Shown here piece after piece: positions 53,821 through 62,478 of a DNA stretch of 64,000 nt. The notes beneath the pieces were generated by a model. The model saw only the letters and a program-made list of their open reading frames with translations, was not told where the DNA came from and did no database searches. The stretch is from the NCBI RefSeq assembly GCF_002833405.1, contig NZ_CP025135.1:2957501-3021500 (forward strand), written 5' to 3'. The position numbers were made by a program, and so were the translations under genes. Position 1 is the stretch's first letter; every line of letters starts with the position of its first letter. The DNA comes from Planococcus sp. MB-3u-03 (GTDB lineage Bacteria; Bacillota; Bacilli; Bacillales_A; Planococcaceae).

Positions 53821-55475
53821 GACGAAGACTCACCTTCCTTTTCCGCTTTCTCTTTTTTATCGATTTCATCCTGCTGATCTGTGTAAGCAGGCAATTTAGC
53901 AGAGTCAACCACTCGATCCAGGTCTTTCTTCAAGCCGAACCAGTTTTTATTGGTATGGCCAGCAAGCAGGATCGTGCCATCAGCCTTCTGCTGAATCCAG
54001 AAACGGCGGTGGTTAAAGTACATCCCCTGCGCGACACCAATCATGAAGATCAAACCGCCAAGGCCAAGAATCGGCAAGGTGCTGTCTTTGCGAACCGTTA
54101 AACCGGAGACATTACGCGTATCCGCATTCTGAAAGGTTAATTTGTATTGATTTTCACCGAGTGGTTCCACCGTATTCTGGATGGTGATAAAGCTTGTTTC
54201 CCCTTCCGGTGTTTCTGGGGTAGTCAGTTCCACCAGGAAACCGGGATTGTTTGGCAAAGGGGTCGCAGTTTGCGGTTCTCCATCTTCAAAACCAGAGAAA
54301 TCTGGGTAATAACCAAGCAGTTCTACTGTTGATCCAGTCTCCAATTCGTACAGTGCATCCGGATTAATCAAGTCGATTGTCAATTCCCCCAATGATTCTT
54401 CCGTTTCTTTGTTCGTCAACGCGAATGTCATTGCCTTTAATTCATTCAGTTTATAATCCATTTGATACACGGCATAGCCATCAAATTTCAACGGCTGGTT
54501 GACACGGATCGGGTATTCTTGAACGACTTCCAAGTTATCGGTTGCACCGGGCAGGCTATCTTCCGGCTCTTGATAAAGAACGATATCTGTTTGGTAGTTC
54601 TTCACGACCGTTCCCACCCGATCGATTGCTTCCCCGAACTTCGCGTCTTCTCCTTCGCCCGTATACGTTTCCAATTTAAAGTTTTTGTTTTCCAGGTAAT
54701 AGCCCGGCACTTCAGGAATCGCTCTGGTTTCGCCTTCGCGCAGCCAAAGCGTTTCATCGACATAAAATCCGGGCATCATCCGCAGCATGACGCCGAAAAG
54801 GAAAATAATCAGACCGATGTGATTGACGTAGGGGCCCCATCGGGAAAAACGGCCTTTTTCAGCCAATAGTCCATTTTTTTCTGTCCGGACAGTGTATTTC
54901 AACTCTTTTAATTTCGTTTCTGCTTTTTCCAGTGCATCTTCAGCCCCAGGGCCGCTGCCATAAATGCGCTGCTTGTCCATAAAGCTTGGATGGCGCAAAA
55001 CCCGTTGGTTCTTTAACGACTTATAAAGCGGGACGAAACGGTCCAAGCTGGCAATTACCAACGAAATGGCCAACATCCCGACCAATGCGATAAACCAATA
55101 GGAGCTGTATAAGTCATGGAACCCAAGCGCATGATAGACGCGTCCAACACTGCCGTACGTATCGGCATAATAAGCTTGGATCGTTGCTTCGGTACTCGCT
55201 GGAACAAAAGCTTGCTGGGGCAGGATCGTGCCAATGGCTGCAGCTACCAACAGGACGACAATAATGCTGACTCCTACTTTGACACTTGAAAAGAAGTTCC
55301 AAATTTTATCGATGATGGATTTATTATAGGTTTGGGAACGTCTGGCTGTGCCCTCATAACGCATATCCACTAGCTTGCTGTTTTGATCTTTTTCAGTCAA
55401 AGAGCGCCCGCACGACTCACAAAGCTTCGTGCCAGGAGGATTCGTATGGCCACATTGGCATTGTACGTTTTCCAT
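53817..55475 (-). CDS. resB: Cytochrome c biogenesis protein ResB
   Basis: A 552-residue membrane protein that with ResC exports heme and attaches it to apocytochrome c. N-terminal zinc-ribbon-like CQCGHTNPPGTKLCESCG as in B. subtilis ResB, then WNFFSSVKVGVSIIVVLLVA, a second helix pair around VGMLAISLVIASLDR, the conserved GRFSRWGPYVNHIGLIIFL and a large extracytoplasmic loop before the last helix (GLGGLIFMIGVAQGMYF). ATG at 55475 follows AAGGAGATTTTTTAG. Overlaps resC by 4 bases; resA is 13 bases upstream. Confidence 0.95.
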   Translation of the reverse strand: MENVQCQCGHTNPPGTKLCESCGRSLTEKDQNSKLVDMRYEGTARRSQTYNKSIIDKIWNFFSSVKVGVSIIVVLLVAAAIGTILPQQAFVPASTEATIQAYYADTYGSVGRVYHALGFHDLYSSYWFIALVGMLAISLVIASLDRFVPLYKSLKNQRVLRHPSFMDKQRIYGSGPGAEDALEKAETKLKELKYTVRTEKNGLLAEKGRFSRWGPYVNHIGLIIFLFGVMLRMMPGFYVDETLWLREGETRAIPEVPGYYLENKNFKLETYTGEGEDAKFGEAIDRVGTVVKNYQTDIVLYQEPEDSLPGATDNLEVVQEYPIRVNQPLKFDGYAVYQMDYKLNELKAMTFALTNKETEESLGELTIDLINPDALYELETGSTVELLGYYPDFSGFEDGEPQTATPLPNNPGFLVELTTPETPEGETSFITIQNTVEPLGENQYKLTFQNADTRNVSGLTVRKDSTLPILGLGGLIFMIGVAQGMYFNHRRFWIQQKADGTILLAGHTNKNWFGLKKDLDRVVDSAKLPAYTDQQDEIDKKEKAEKEGESSS

Positions 55476-55488
55476 CTAAAAAATCTCC

Positions 55489-56025
55489 TTATTCGGGTTT
55501 GATTTCTTCCATGTAGCTGGCAATGTCCTCTTCAGACATCTCCCCGGTAATGATTTTCGTGATCTTCCCTTCAGGATTGACCAGCAGTGTAGTAGGCAAG
55601 GGACGAATGTTGTAAGCTTCCATTACACTTTTGGTTTTATCAATCACAATCGGAAAGGTTAAATCCCGTTGTTCCGCAAATTGTCTCACTTCATAATCGG
55701 ACTGAGCAATATTGACGGCTAAGATTTGAACGCCTTGGTCCTTGTACACTTGATATTGTTTTTCCATCAGCGGAAATTCTTTCTCACACGGTTTGCACCA
55801 AGTCCCCCAGAAGTTCACAAACACGCCTTGACCTTGGTAATCCGATAATTGATGTTCTTTACCTTCAAGATCCACTAAGGCAAAGTCCGGAGCTTCATCT
55901 CCCACTTGCAATAGTTCACTTTTTTCACCTGCAAAGCTGTTGTAAATCGTAAAAACGATGGCTCCTGCCATCACCAGTAAGATAGCCGCCCGTACATAAG
56001 ACCGCTTTTTCTTTTTAACTGTCAT
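55489..56025 (-). CDS. resA: Thiol-disulfide oxidoreductase ResA (copy 2)
   Basis: A 178-residue membrane-anchored ResA: anchor AAILLVMAGAIVFTIYNSF, CxxC in WGTWCKPCEKEFP, cis-Pro IRPLPTTLLV. Same operon as resB and resC, the classical resABC order. Nearly identical to copy 1 (33748-34293) from the redox motif onward; the N-terminal 40 residues differ more. ATG at 56025; GGGTTTTTAC upstream is a weak site. Confidence 0.95.
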   Translation of the reverse strand: MTVKKKKRSYVRAAILLVMAGAIVFTIYNSFAGEKSELLQVGDEAPDFALVDLEGKEHQLSDYQGQGVFVNFWGTWCKPCEKEFPLMEKQYQVYKDQGVQILAVNIAQSDYEVRQFAEQRDLTFPIVIDKTKSVMEAYNIRPLPTTLLVNPEGKITKIITGEMSEEDIASYMEEIKPE

Positions 56026-56053
56026 GTAAAAACCCTCATTTCTATCTAATCAG

Positions 56054-56761
56054 TTAGAATCCTGTAAATCCTCCTGTGAATTGAGAAAGGAAAGCAATAA
56101 TTTCTGTCATCATATCAAAATACAATAAAACACCCATCAGAATCATCAATGCGCCGCCAATTGACATGAAAAGCGCACTCTTTTTCTTTAGAAAGCTCAT
56201 TTTCTCAATGAACAGGGACATCAAAAGGAAGGGAATCGCAAAGCCTAACACATAAAACAGCATATAGAGGAGCCCTCTATCCGGATCGGCTACGCCAAGT
56301 GCAATGACCCCTGCCAAAATCGGTCCCGTACAAGGCGTCCACCCTGCCGCAAATCCAATACCAATCAAAACAGAACCGGCATATCCAGAGGGTCTTTTTT
56401 GGAAATGGACTTTTTTATCTGACAACAAAAAATCAAACTTCAAAATACCTGTAAGTACCAAACCGAAAAATACCATCAAAATCGCACCTAATTGCCGTAA
56501 AAGAGCTTGGTTTTCCAAGAAGAACGATCCGATAAATGAAGTGGATAATCCTAATGCCAAAAAAATGATGGAAAAGCCGATTAAAAAGAGAATGGTGTGA
56601 ATCAACGCATTGCGCCTCATCACGCCTTTTTCGGTTTTCAAGTCATTCACTGAAACACCGGTAATGTACGAGAGAAAAGCTGGATACAGCGGCAGGGAGC
56701 AGGGAGAAAGAAATGATAACAGTCCTGCACCAAACGCTAGAAGTAAACTGACTTCTGCCAC
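56054..56761 (-). CDS. ccdA: Cytochrome c biogenesis protein CcdA (copy 2)
   Basis: A 235-residue six-helix thiol transporter with Cys in LLSFLSPCSLPLYPA and AGWTPCTGPIL. ATG at 56761 behind AAGGAGATGACC. Differs from copy 1 (34332-35039) at only a few positions, mostly conservative. Upstream of resA copy 2 by 28 bases, so electrons pass CcdA to ResA to apocytochrome, feeding ResB/ResC. Confidence 0.95.
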   Translation of the reverse strand: MAEVSLLLAFGAGLLSFLSPCSLPLYPAFLSYITGVSVNDLKTEKGVMRRNALIHTILFLIGFSIIFLALGLSTSFIGSFFLENQALLRQLGAILMVFFGLVLTGILKFDFLLSDKKVHFQKRPSGYAGSVLIGIGFAAGWTPCTGPILAGVIALGVADPDRGLLYMLFYVLGFAIPFLLMSLFIEKMSFLKKKSALFMSIGGALMILMGVLLYFDMMTEIIAFLSQFTGGFTGF

Positions 56762-56865
56762 ATGGTCATCTCCTTATAAAAATTTACAGCATGAACCAGT
56801 CATACCTGCTTATGATTTAAACGGACTTCTTGCGGAATCGATAGGTAACGCTGAAAAATCGAAGG

Positions 56866-57306
56866 TCAATCCTTCTTGTTTTTGACCACTAAGACCACCA
56901 TGGCTACTGAAATCAAGATGAAGGCAATCAGCGCGAGGAAAGGAATTGTCACAAATCCAAACCAGTTGATATACTCAGAGCTGCAGGGAACACCACTAAC
57001 ACAGGGTTTAATCCCCCCGAAGCCAGGTACTTTTTGTTCCAGGTAATGGAGAATCGAAATACTTCCTCCCAAAAGCGATAAAGGCAAGACGTAAATAAAT
57101 ACCTTTGCATCGTTCCGGAATGTGGCAATTCCTAAAATCAAGACCAGTGGATACATCGCGATTCGTTGATACCAACAAAGTTCACAAGGAATGAATCCTT
57201 TGATTTCACTGAAGTACAGACTGCCAAGTGTCGCAATCAATGCCACAAACCAGGCACCGTATAACAAAATCGCATTTTGGCTGGATTGTATTCTTTCTTT
57301 CTCCAT
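56866..57306 (-). CDS. bdbC: Disulfide oxidoreductase BdbC (DsbB-like)
   Basis: A 146-residue four-helix membrane protein that reoxidises BdbD with quinone. Cys pairs CELCWYQR (residues about 37-44) and CVSGVPC (near 110). Start ATG at 57306 overlaps the bdbD stop by one base; the pair is translationally coupled. Oxidising partner to the reducing CcdA/ResA pathway next door. Confidence 0.92.
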   Translation of the reverse strand: MEKERIQSSQNAILLYGAWFVALIATLGSLYFSEIKGFIPCELCWYQRIAMYPLVLILGIATFRNDAKVFIYVLPLSLLGGSISILHYLEQKVPGFGGIKPCVSGVPCSSEYINWFGFVTIPFLALIAFILISVAMVVLVVKNKKD

Positions 57307-57992
57307 TACTCCTCACCCATCAATTCTTGTTCAATCAGCTCTTTAATCGCTTCATAGTCAAACGGATCTTCTAATGTCTGCCCATTGATAACAATCGTCG
57401 GTGTTTGGGCAACTCCAGCTTCTTCCACTAACGCTGTGTCAACTTCCACAGCATCCATTGTGGCTTGCTTTTCCATATCTTCTTTCAATTTCGTTTGATC
57501 GATTGATGGATAAACTGCTGTCACTTCCAGAACTTTTTCAGGAGTGATCCAGGCCCCGTCATGGTTTACTTCTGGCTGTGCCGCAAATAGAGCTTTGTGG
57601 AAATCCCAATAAACTTCCGGACTTTGCTGATAAACGGATTCTGCCGCTAGAGAAGCTAACGTAGATTCCTCTCCATGGAAAAGAACGTTGATATAGGAAA
57701 ACTTCGCCTCTCCTGTGTCCACGTAATCCTGAACGAGTTGCGGATAAACCGTTTCTCCCCACGCTTTGCAAGAAGGACATTTGAAGTCTCCAAATTCGAC
57801 GACTGTAACTGGAGCTTCTTCTTCGCCTAAAATCGGCTGTCCGCTGAGATCGATTTGTGCCGTTTCCACTGCTGGCGCTTCTTGTTGATTAGTCAAAACC
57901 ACAATCGCAACCAAAATCACAACTGCTAAAGATGTTAAGAGAACCGCAAACTTCAAGCCGGATGGCTTAGCTTTTTTCTGATTGTTATTCAT
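57306..57992 (-). CDS. bdbD: Thiol-disulfide oxidoreductase BdbD (DsbA-like)
   Basis: A 228-residue membrane-anchored DsbA-fold oxidase. Anchor FAVLLTSLAVVILVAIVVL, redox motif KCPSCKAWG (CPSC), cis-Pro region TPTIVING. It introduces disulfides into exported proteins and is recycled by BdbC. ATG at 57992 behind GAGGAAGATT. First gene of the bdbD-bdbC pair, downstream of copD. Confidence 0.93.
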   Translation of the reverse strand: MNNNQKKAKPSGLKFAVLLTSLAVVILVAIVVLTNQQEAPAVETAQIDLSGQPILGEEEAPVTVVEFGDFKCPSCKAWGETVYPQLVQDYVDTGEAKFSYINVLFHGEESTLASLAAESVYQQSPEVYWDFHKALFAAQPEVNHDGAWITPEKVLEVTAVYPSIDQTKLKEDMEKQATMDAVEVDTALVEEAGVAQTPTIVINGQTLEDPFDYEAIKELIEQELMGEE

Positions 57993-58020
57993 AATCTTCC
58001 TCTTTTCTGTATAGGTTTAT

Positions 58021-59115
58021 TTAAGAAATACTCATCATCAATCCTACATACAATGCCAACACACTAAATAGGCTCATTAATAAGGAAACGAATGAAGGTG
58101 CCTTCTGCTTAAAGCAGTAGAGAACAAGAAAACCAAAAATGACAGCTACCCCAAAGAACAACGAGCCCAGAAGAGTGAAATCAACTTGCAGGTGCATCGC
58201 GGGATCGATCTGCCCCGAATAAAAGTAACGGAAGAGATCGGAGGCACCACTTCCCTTCAAGTAGGCTTCAATGGAATGAGGAGGCTCTTGCTGGCCCAAT
58301 ACGGCAGTTGCCGCAAAAATCAACAGCAAGACGACGCTTTCTGCCCTTGACCAAGGAACCGGATTTATGTCTTCTCCACGTTGGAGTTTTCTTCTCATCC
58401 AGACCCCATTAATCCAAGCGAACAACAAAACAGGGAGTACCAGTAAATGCTTCAGCAAGATTGCCTGGCCGTAGGGCATCATCCAAGCATCTTGATATTC
58501 CGTTACATCCACCGCCAATGTCATGATAAAAATTCCTGAACCGACGACAATCGCCAAACAACTGAGGGCTACCGGTGTATACCATTTTAAAAAGGACAGC
58601 CAGTTTTGTGCAGTAGTCGAAAACCAACTCACCACCAACAACAAGCCTACCCAAACCGCGACAGCTGTAAAATGCAGCGTATGAACAACAAAGCCACTCC
58701 AGTCGGTCAGGGAAGCTGCATGGCTTGCCCATCCCACCGCCAAAAGCAGAATAAAGGAAAAAACAAGCGCAATGCCTATAAATGCTTTTCTTTTAAAGAC
58801 TGGAACAAGCGACACAAAAAGGTAGAAAAATACCGAAATAAAAACAGTTACGGTCCAGGCTTGCCCAACTTCGAATTCTCCTATGACATTTTGAGTTGTT
58901 ACTAAAAGACCGATATCTTCATAGAGAAACAGAATTAATCGAATGACCGGTGCCGCAGACAAGAAGGCGATTCCCAGAATGGCCACTTGCAACACACGTT
59001 TGTTGATTTTCAAGTGGGGCTTTAGGTGAGACGGAACCAGTTGAATCACCAATGTACCGATCAACAGGGAAAAGCATAGATACAGCAGAGTCTCTGTTAC
59101 ATAAATCCAAATCAT
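58021..59115 (-). CDS. copD: Copper resistance protein CopD family
   Basis: A 364-residue membrane protein with eight or nine helices of the CopD/YcnJ class, believed to mediate copper import or handling with CopC. Conserved elements: FVVHTLHFTAVAVWVGLLLV with metal-type His residues and GWASHAASLTDW. The ATG at 59115 overlaps the copC stop by 4 bases. Complete. In B. subtilis CopC and CopD are fused in YcnJ; here they are two genes. Confidence 0.9.
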   Translation of the reverse strand: MIWIYVTETLLYLCFSLLIGTLVIQLVPSHLKPHLKINKRVLQVAILGIAFLSAAPVIRLILFLYEDIGLLVTTQNVIGEFEVGQAWTVTVFISVFFYLFVSLVPVFKRKAFIGIALVFSFILLLAVGWASHAASLTDWSGFVVHTLHFTAVAVWVGLLLVVSWFSTTAQNWLSFLKWYTPVALSCLAIVVGSGIFIMTLAVDVTEYQDAWMMPYGQAILLKHLLVLPVLLFAWINGVWMRRKLQRGEDINPVPWSRAESVVLLLIFAATAVLGQQEPPHSIEAYLKGSGASDLFRYFYSGQIDPAMHLQVDFTLLGSLFFGVAVIFGFLVLYCFKQKAPSFVSLLMSLFSVLALYVGLMMSIS

Positions 59116-59678
59116 TTATTTCCCCTTTTATTCGACACCCACATCAACGTGCCAACAGCAATCACTGCCAGTATCATCAACACAATCACCATCACATAAG
59201 GTGCATTAGTCGTTTCCTGAGGAGCCGCTAGATTTTCATTTAGAGGTTCTTCCGTTTCCCCTTGGTCTGCCAGTTCGTCCTCAGTGGACGGCGTAGCTTC
59301 TTCTGTTATCCCTGAAGAGATTAAGTCCTCACTGACTTTTAGGGTAAAGGCATAAGTTCCTTCAATGGGATGGCCATCAGCTCCGATGATCTTCCAGTTG
59401 ACCGTATAGGTGCCGTTTGCTATTGCCGCCCCTAACGTCCCTGTCATGGACTGTCCACCAATTTCAACACCTATTGGAACTTCCTGTCCTCTTTCATCTT
59501 CCACCGTAAAAGAGCTTCCTTGTTCCAAGTCGGTATTGAATTCCAATACCATTTCTTGCAATTCCTCGGTGACTACATCTCCCTCTGCAGGGTTAGCACT
59601 TTCCAATGCGGTGTGCGCAAAGACGGCTGATGATGTTAGAGATAAGAAAAATAATAGGAATAAGACCACTTTTTTCAC
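59112..59678 (-). CDS. copC: Copper resistance protein CopC
   Basis: A 188-residue membrane-anchored copper-binding protein. The signal peptide is cleaved before HTALESANPAEGDVV, so the mature N-terminus is the Cu(II)-binding His. The CopC beta-barrel ends with DGHPIEGTYAFTL (second metal His), then a Glu-rich linker and a C-terminal helix (YVMVIVLMILAVIAVGTLMW). ATG at 59678; GAGGTGAAGTCTAGTG upstream. Divergent from the cadC remnant with operator-like repeats between. Confidence 0.93.
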   Translation of the reverse strand: MKKVVLFLLFFLSLTSSAVFAHTALESANPAEGDVVTEELQEMVLEFNTDLEQGSSFTVEDERGQEVPIGVEIGGQSMTGTLGAAIANGTYTVNWKIIGADGHPIEGTYAFTLKVSEDLISSGITEEATPSTEDELADQGETEEPLNENLAAPQETTNAPYVMVIVLMILAVIAVGTLMWVSNKRGNK

Positions 59679-59781
59679 TAGACTTCACCTCTTTACTCGT
59701 AACTTTTTTCTTGTAAAACTGATGCTTTTACAGCACTTTTTCTTTTTATTCCCCATTCATTCTAACAGGCGAACAACAACA

Positions 59782-59801
59782 TTTAAACAATCGTTTGAAT
59801 A
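59782..59801. promoter_or_regulatory. CadC/ArsR-type operator candidate 1
   Basis: TTTAAACAATCGTTTGAATA; imperfect inverted repeat AAAC/GTTT resembling operators of ArsR/CadC repressors, between copC and cadC. Confidence 0.45.
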
Positions 59802-59841
59802 TAAGATTGACAAAGTTTCGAATTTTCCTACACTGGACATA

Positions 59842-59860
59842 ATCAAACGAACATTTGAAT
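59842..59860 (+). promoter_or_regulatory. CadC/ArsR-type operator candidate 2
   Basis: ATCAAACGAACATTTGAAT, TCAAA-N6-TTTGA inverted repeat just before the cadC start. Confidence 0.55.
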
Positions 59861-59871
59861 GAGGTGGAACC

Positions 59872-60259
59872 ATGGATGAAATAAAATCAAAGTTAAAGTT
59901 GGAACAAAACAAGATACTTGCCAAACCTTTTGCTATGACGAAGAAGTGATTGAGCGAATTCAGCCCAAGCTCGTTGGAATCAGTGGAGTTGAATTGCTTT
60001 TCAAAGCACTTTCGGATGCAACGCGCTTAAAGATCACCTATGCGTTAACGCTGGAAAGGAACTATGTGTATGTGATGTCGCCAATATTCTCGAGACTACA
60101 ACGGCCACAGCCTCTCATCATCTTCGCTATTTACGAAATATGGGCTTAGCGAAATATGAAAAAAGAGGGAAATTGGTCTTTTACTCACTGACAGATGATC
60201 ACGTAAAGCAACTGGTACGCATTGCGTTGGAGCACGCCAAAGAGGATCGATACAAATGA
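59872..60259 (+). pseudogene. cadC: CadC-type ArsR metalloregulator, frameshifted
   Basis: Repressor responding to Cd/Zn/Pb. From ATG 59872 (GAGGTGGAACC upstream) the frame breaks before CQTFCYDEEVIERIQPKLVG (metal-binding Cys pair). GVELLFKALSDATRLKITYA follows, then the frame breaks again before ELCVCDVANIL (the alpha-3 Cys-x-Cys of CadC), and TTTATASHHLRYLRNMGLAK completes the winged helix. Two indels. Stop TGA at 60257 overlaps the cadA start. All metal ligands are encoded but in different frames. Confidence 0.85.
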
Positions 60260-60593
60260 GCAAAGAAACGAATGGTTATCAAATGCGTAATCTGTACGGC
60301 AAAATTCGAGAAAAACATTCGGAACATTCTTTCTGTTCAAGATGTTCAGTTGAATTGCGGCGCTTCGAAAATCTCAGTTGCCGGTGAAGCCTCTATATGA
60401 ACAGTTGGAAAAAGTGAGAAAATCATTTGACCCTTTTTTTCGAAACGGTGCCTTTGCACTAGGATTGAAAATACTGGCGTTGCTTTTAATCATCCCAGGG
60501 TTGCTCACTCTTTGGATGGCTATCTTCGCTGACATGAGCACCACATTAATTGTCGTATTGAACTCTCTTCGACTGATGAAGAATAAATATTAA
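60256..60593 (+). pseudogene. cadA: Internally deleted cadmium ATPase CadA
   Basis: What remains of a 700-residue P-type ATPase is about 110 codons. The N-terminal piece, frameshifted, reads AKFEKNIRNILSVQDVQLNC and GASKISVAGEAS (HMA domain, with its CxxC loop lost). It is joined to the C-terminal piece GLKILALLLIIPGLLTLWMA and LNSLRLMKNKY (last two helices). The catalytic core with DKTGTLT is gone, so it cannot pump. ATG overlaps the cadC stop. Confidence 0.85.
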
Positions 60594-60623
60594 GAAGATA
60601 ACTTAAAGAGAAAATGAAATAAA

Positions 60624-60660
60624 GAAACAGCCGACATCTCTTGGGATGTCGGCTGTTTTT
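60624..60660. terminator. Terminator between cadA remnant and M23 gene
   Basis: AACAGCCGACATC/GATGTCGGCTGTT stem and T5. Confidence 0.88.
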
Positions 60661-60661
60661 G

Positions 60662-62095
60662 TTAAGATCCAATATAATTTCGTGGATCAACTGCATTGGA
60701 ACTTGAACCGTTCCAGATGCCGATATGTGTTTCGAAATGTAGATGTGGTCCGGTCGAACGCCCGGTATTCCCCATGCCACCAATTCGTTGTCCCTGAGAT
60801 ACTGCCTGACCAGTAGAAACGTCAATCGAGTTCAAATGGCCATATACCGTCGTCATCGTTTGCCCATTGACTGAATGTGTAATGACAACGGCATTACCTA
60901 GTCCGCCCATCGTACCAGCACTTGAAACGTAGCCGTTGGCTGCTGCCATTACCTGTGTACCTGGAACATTAGCAATGTCCATGCCTGCGGTAAATTCAGG
61001 TCCATCTCCAATATCACGCCATCCAAAATTAGAGGTGTTTCTGCCTGCTGCTGGTCGGATAAACGGAGACCCCGAAGCTGCTGCAGGAGCTTCATACTCA
61101 CTGGCTGGTGCATTCGCTTCTACGGATTTTTCCACGCTCGGTGTTTTTACAGCTGCTGATTTTGTACTGCTCTCAGCCGCAGCTTTTCGTTCTTCTTCAG
61201 CTTGTCTCGCGGCAGCTGCTTCTTCAGCTGCTTGTTGTTCAGCCGCCGCCTGTTCAGCCGCAGCTTTTCGTTCTGCTGCCAACTTGCGCTGACGTTCTTC
61301 TTCAGCTTTTCTTGCCACTTCTGCAAGACGCTTCTGTTCATTCACAATTTGTGTTTCCAGTTCCGCACTGATGTCCAGAGCTTCAGCACGCTGACCCTCT
61401 AAATTGGATTTCTCACTTGCTAAACGTTCTTGTTCAGCTTGTAATTCTCTCCCAAGACCTGCTTGCTCCGCTTTTTGCCCATCAAGTGAAGATTTAAGAG
61501 TTTCTAACTCTGCGCGACGTTCTTCTTGCTCAGCAAGTTTTGTTTCAACTTGTGCTTTTTGCTCAGCCAGCAATTCTTTGTCTGCCGCCTGTTCACGCAT
61601 GATGTTACGGTCTGCTTCGATTAACGTATTCACGGCTGAAAAACGGTCGATGAAATCAACAAAGCTGTTTGCGCCAAGTAATACATCTATGTAATCCACC
61701 GAGCCTCCACTTAATTGGATGGCACGTGCCCGTTCTTGTAGTAATTCCGTACGTTCAGCAATTTTTTGCTCAAGTTCAACAATTGAAGCCTTTAATTCTT
61801 CAATTTCCTCTTTTGTTTGTGCAATAGTGCCTTCAACGCTAGCGATTTTCGCTCCAGTTTCTTGAATTTTAGCATCAAGTACCTGAATTTGTGCCATGAT
61901 TTCTTCCAATGTGGACTTATTTTTAGATATTTCATTCGACTTTTCGTTGATTCCAGAGTTTAATTCGCCTTGCCTCTGTTCAACTTGCTGTTTCTTTTGC
62001 TCTAGTTCACTTAGTGTATCAGCACTTGCTGTTGGTACCAGCAGTGATAAAGCCAATACAGAAGTCAAACCAGTCAACATCCATTTCGATATCAT
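60662..62095 (-). CDS. Secreted coiled-coil protein with degenerate M23 peptidase domain
   Basis: A 477-residue exported protein. Signal peptide residues 1-25 (LTSVLALSLLVPTASA), then about 250 residues of coiled coil (heptads such as LEEIMAQIQVLDAKIQETGA), an Ala/Glu-rich linker and a C-terminal LytM/M23 domain (FGWRDIGDGPEFTAGMDIA, YGHLN, GPHLHFETHI). The first zinc ligand, normally His in the HxGxD motif, is Thr (FTAGMD, codon ACC). Both later His motifs remain. Such proteins often activate other hydrolases (EnvC-like) rather than cutting themselves. ATG at 62095 with AAGGGGAAACGAA. Confidence 0.88.
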   Translation of the reverse strand: MISKWMLTGLTSVLALSLLVPTASADTLSELEQKKQQVEQRQGELNSGINEKSNEISKNKSTLEEIMAQIQVLDAKIQETGAKIASVEGTIAQTKEEIEELKASIVELEQKIAERTELLQERARAIQLSGGSVDYIDVLLGANSFVDFIDRFSAVNTLIEADRNIMREQAADKELLAEQKAQVETKLAEQEERRAELETLKSSLDGQKAEQAGLGRELQAEQERLASEKSNLEGQRAEALDISAELETQIVNEQKRLAEVARKAEEERQRKLAAERKAAAEQAAAEQQAAEEAAAARQAEEERKAAAESSTKSAAVKTPSVEKSVEANAPASEYEAPAAASGSPFIRPAAGRNTSNFGWRDIGDGPEFTAGMDIANVPGTQVMAAANGYVSSAGTMGGLGNAVVITHSVNGQTMTTVYGHLNSIDVSTGQAVSQGQRIGGMGNTGRSTGPHLHFETHIGIWNGSSSNAVDPRNYIGS

Positions 62096-62478
62096 GTTTC
62101 GTTTCCCCTTTCAAATCCCAATTCATTTCTCTCTATATCGTTCTATTTAGAAAAACTTAAAATATGCGTGTACATCCGTTAAAGTCATTCAGGAAGTAGC
62201 TATCAGTTAACTTCATGAGTTTAAAAACCCAGTTTAGTTTAACTATTTTTAGTTCCCTACAAATTCCGGCTCTGTTATTGTAACACCCTATACGGTTTGC
62301 TTTGTTACAGTCACATTTCATTTTGGTATAAAATAATAACAATTTAACATTTTTACTTGAAAATATTAGGGGATAGAAAAATCCAACTCATAAATATAAG
62401 TCGGATTGCTTACTTGTATGCTTATTTACTATCATTACTCTTATAACAAATTTTGGGCGTTGACATGTGAAATTCGCT
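62096..62478. other. Gene-free stretch with a terminator
   Basis: About 380 AT-rich bases; carries the terminator of the amylase-like gene (62376-62409) and the promoter region of the M23 gene. No ORF supported. Confidence 0.4.
62376..62409 (-). terminator. Terminator of the amylase-like gene
   Basis: Minus strand AATCCGACT/AGTTGGATT stem (one G-U) with a 10-base loop and T5, 70 bases past the stop. Confidence 0.6.
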
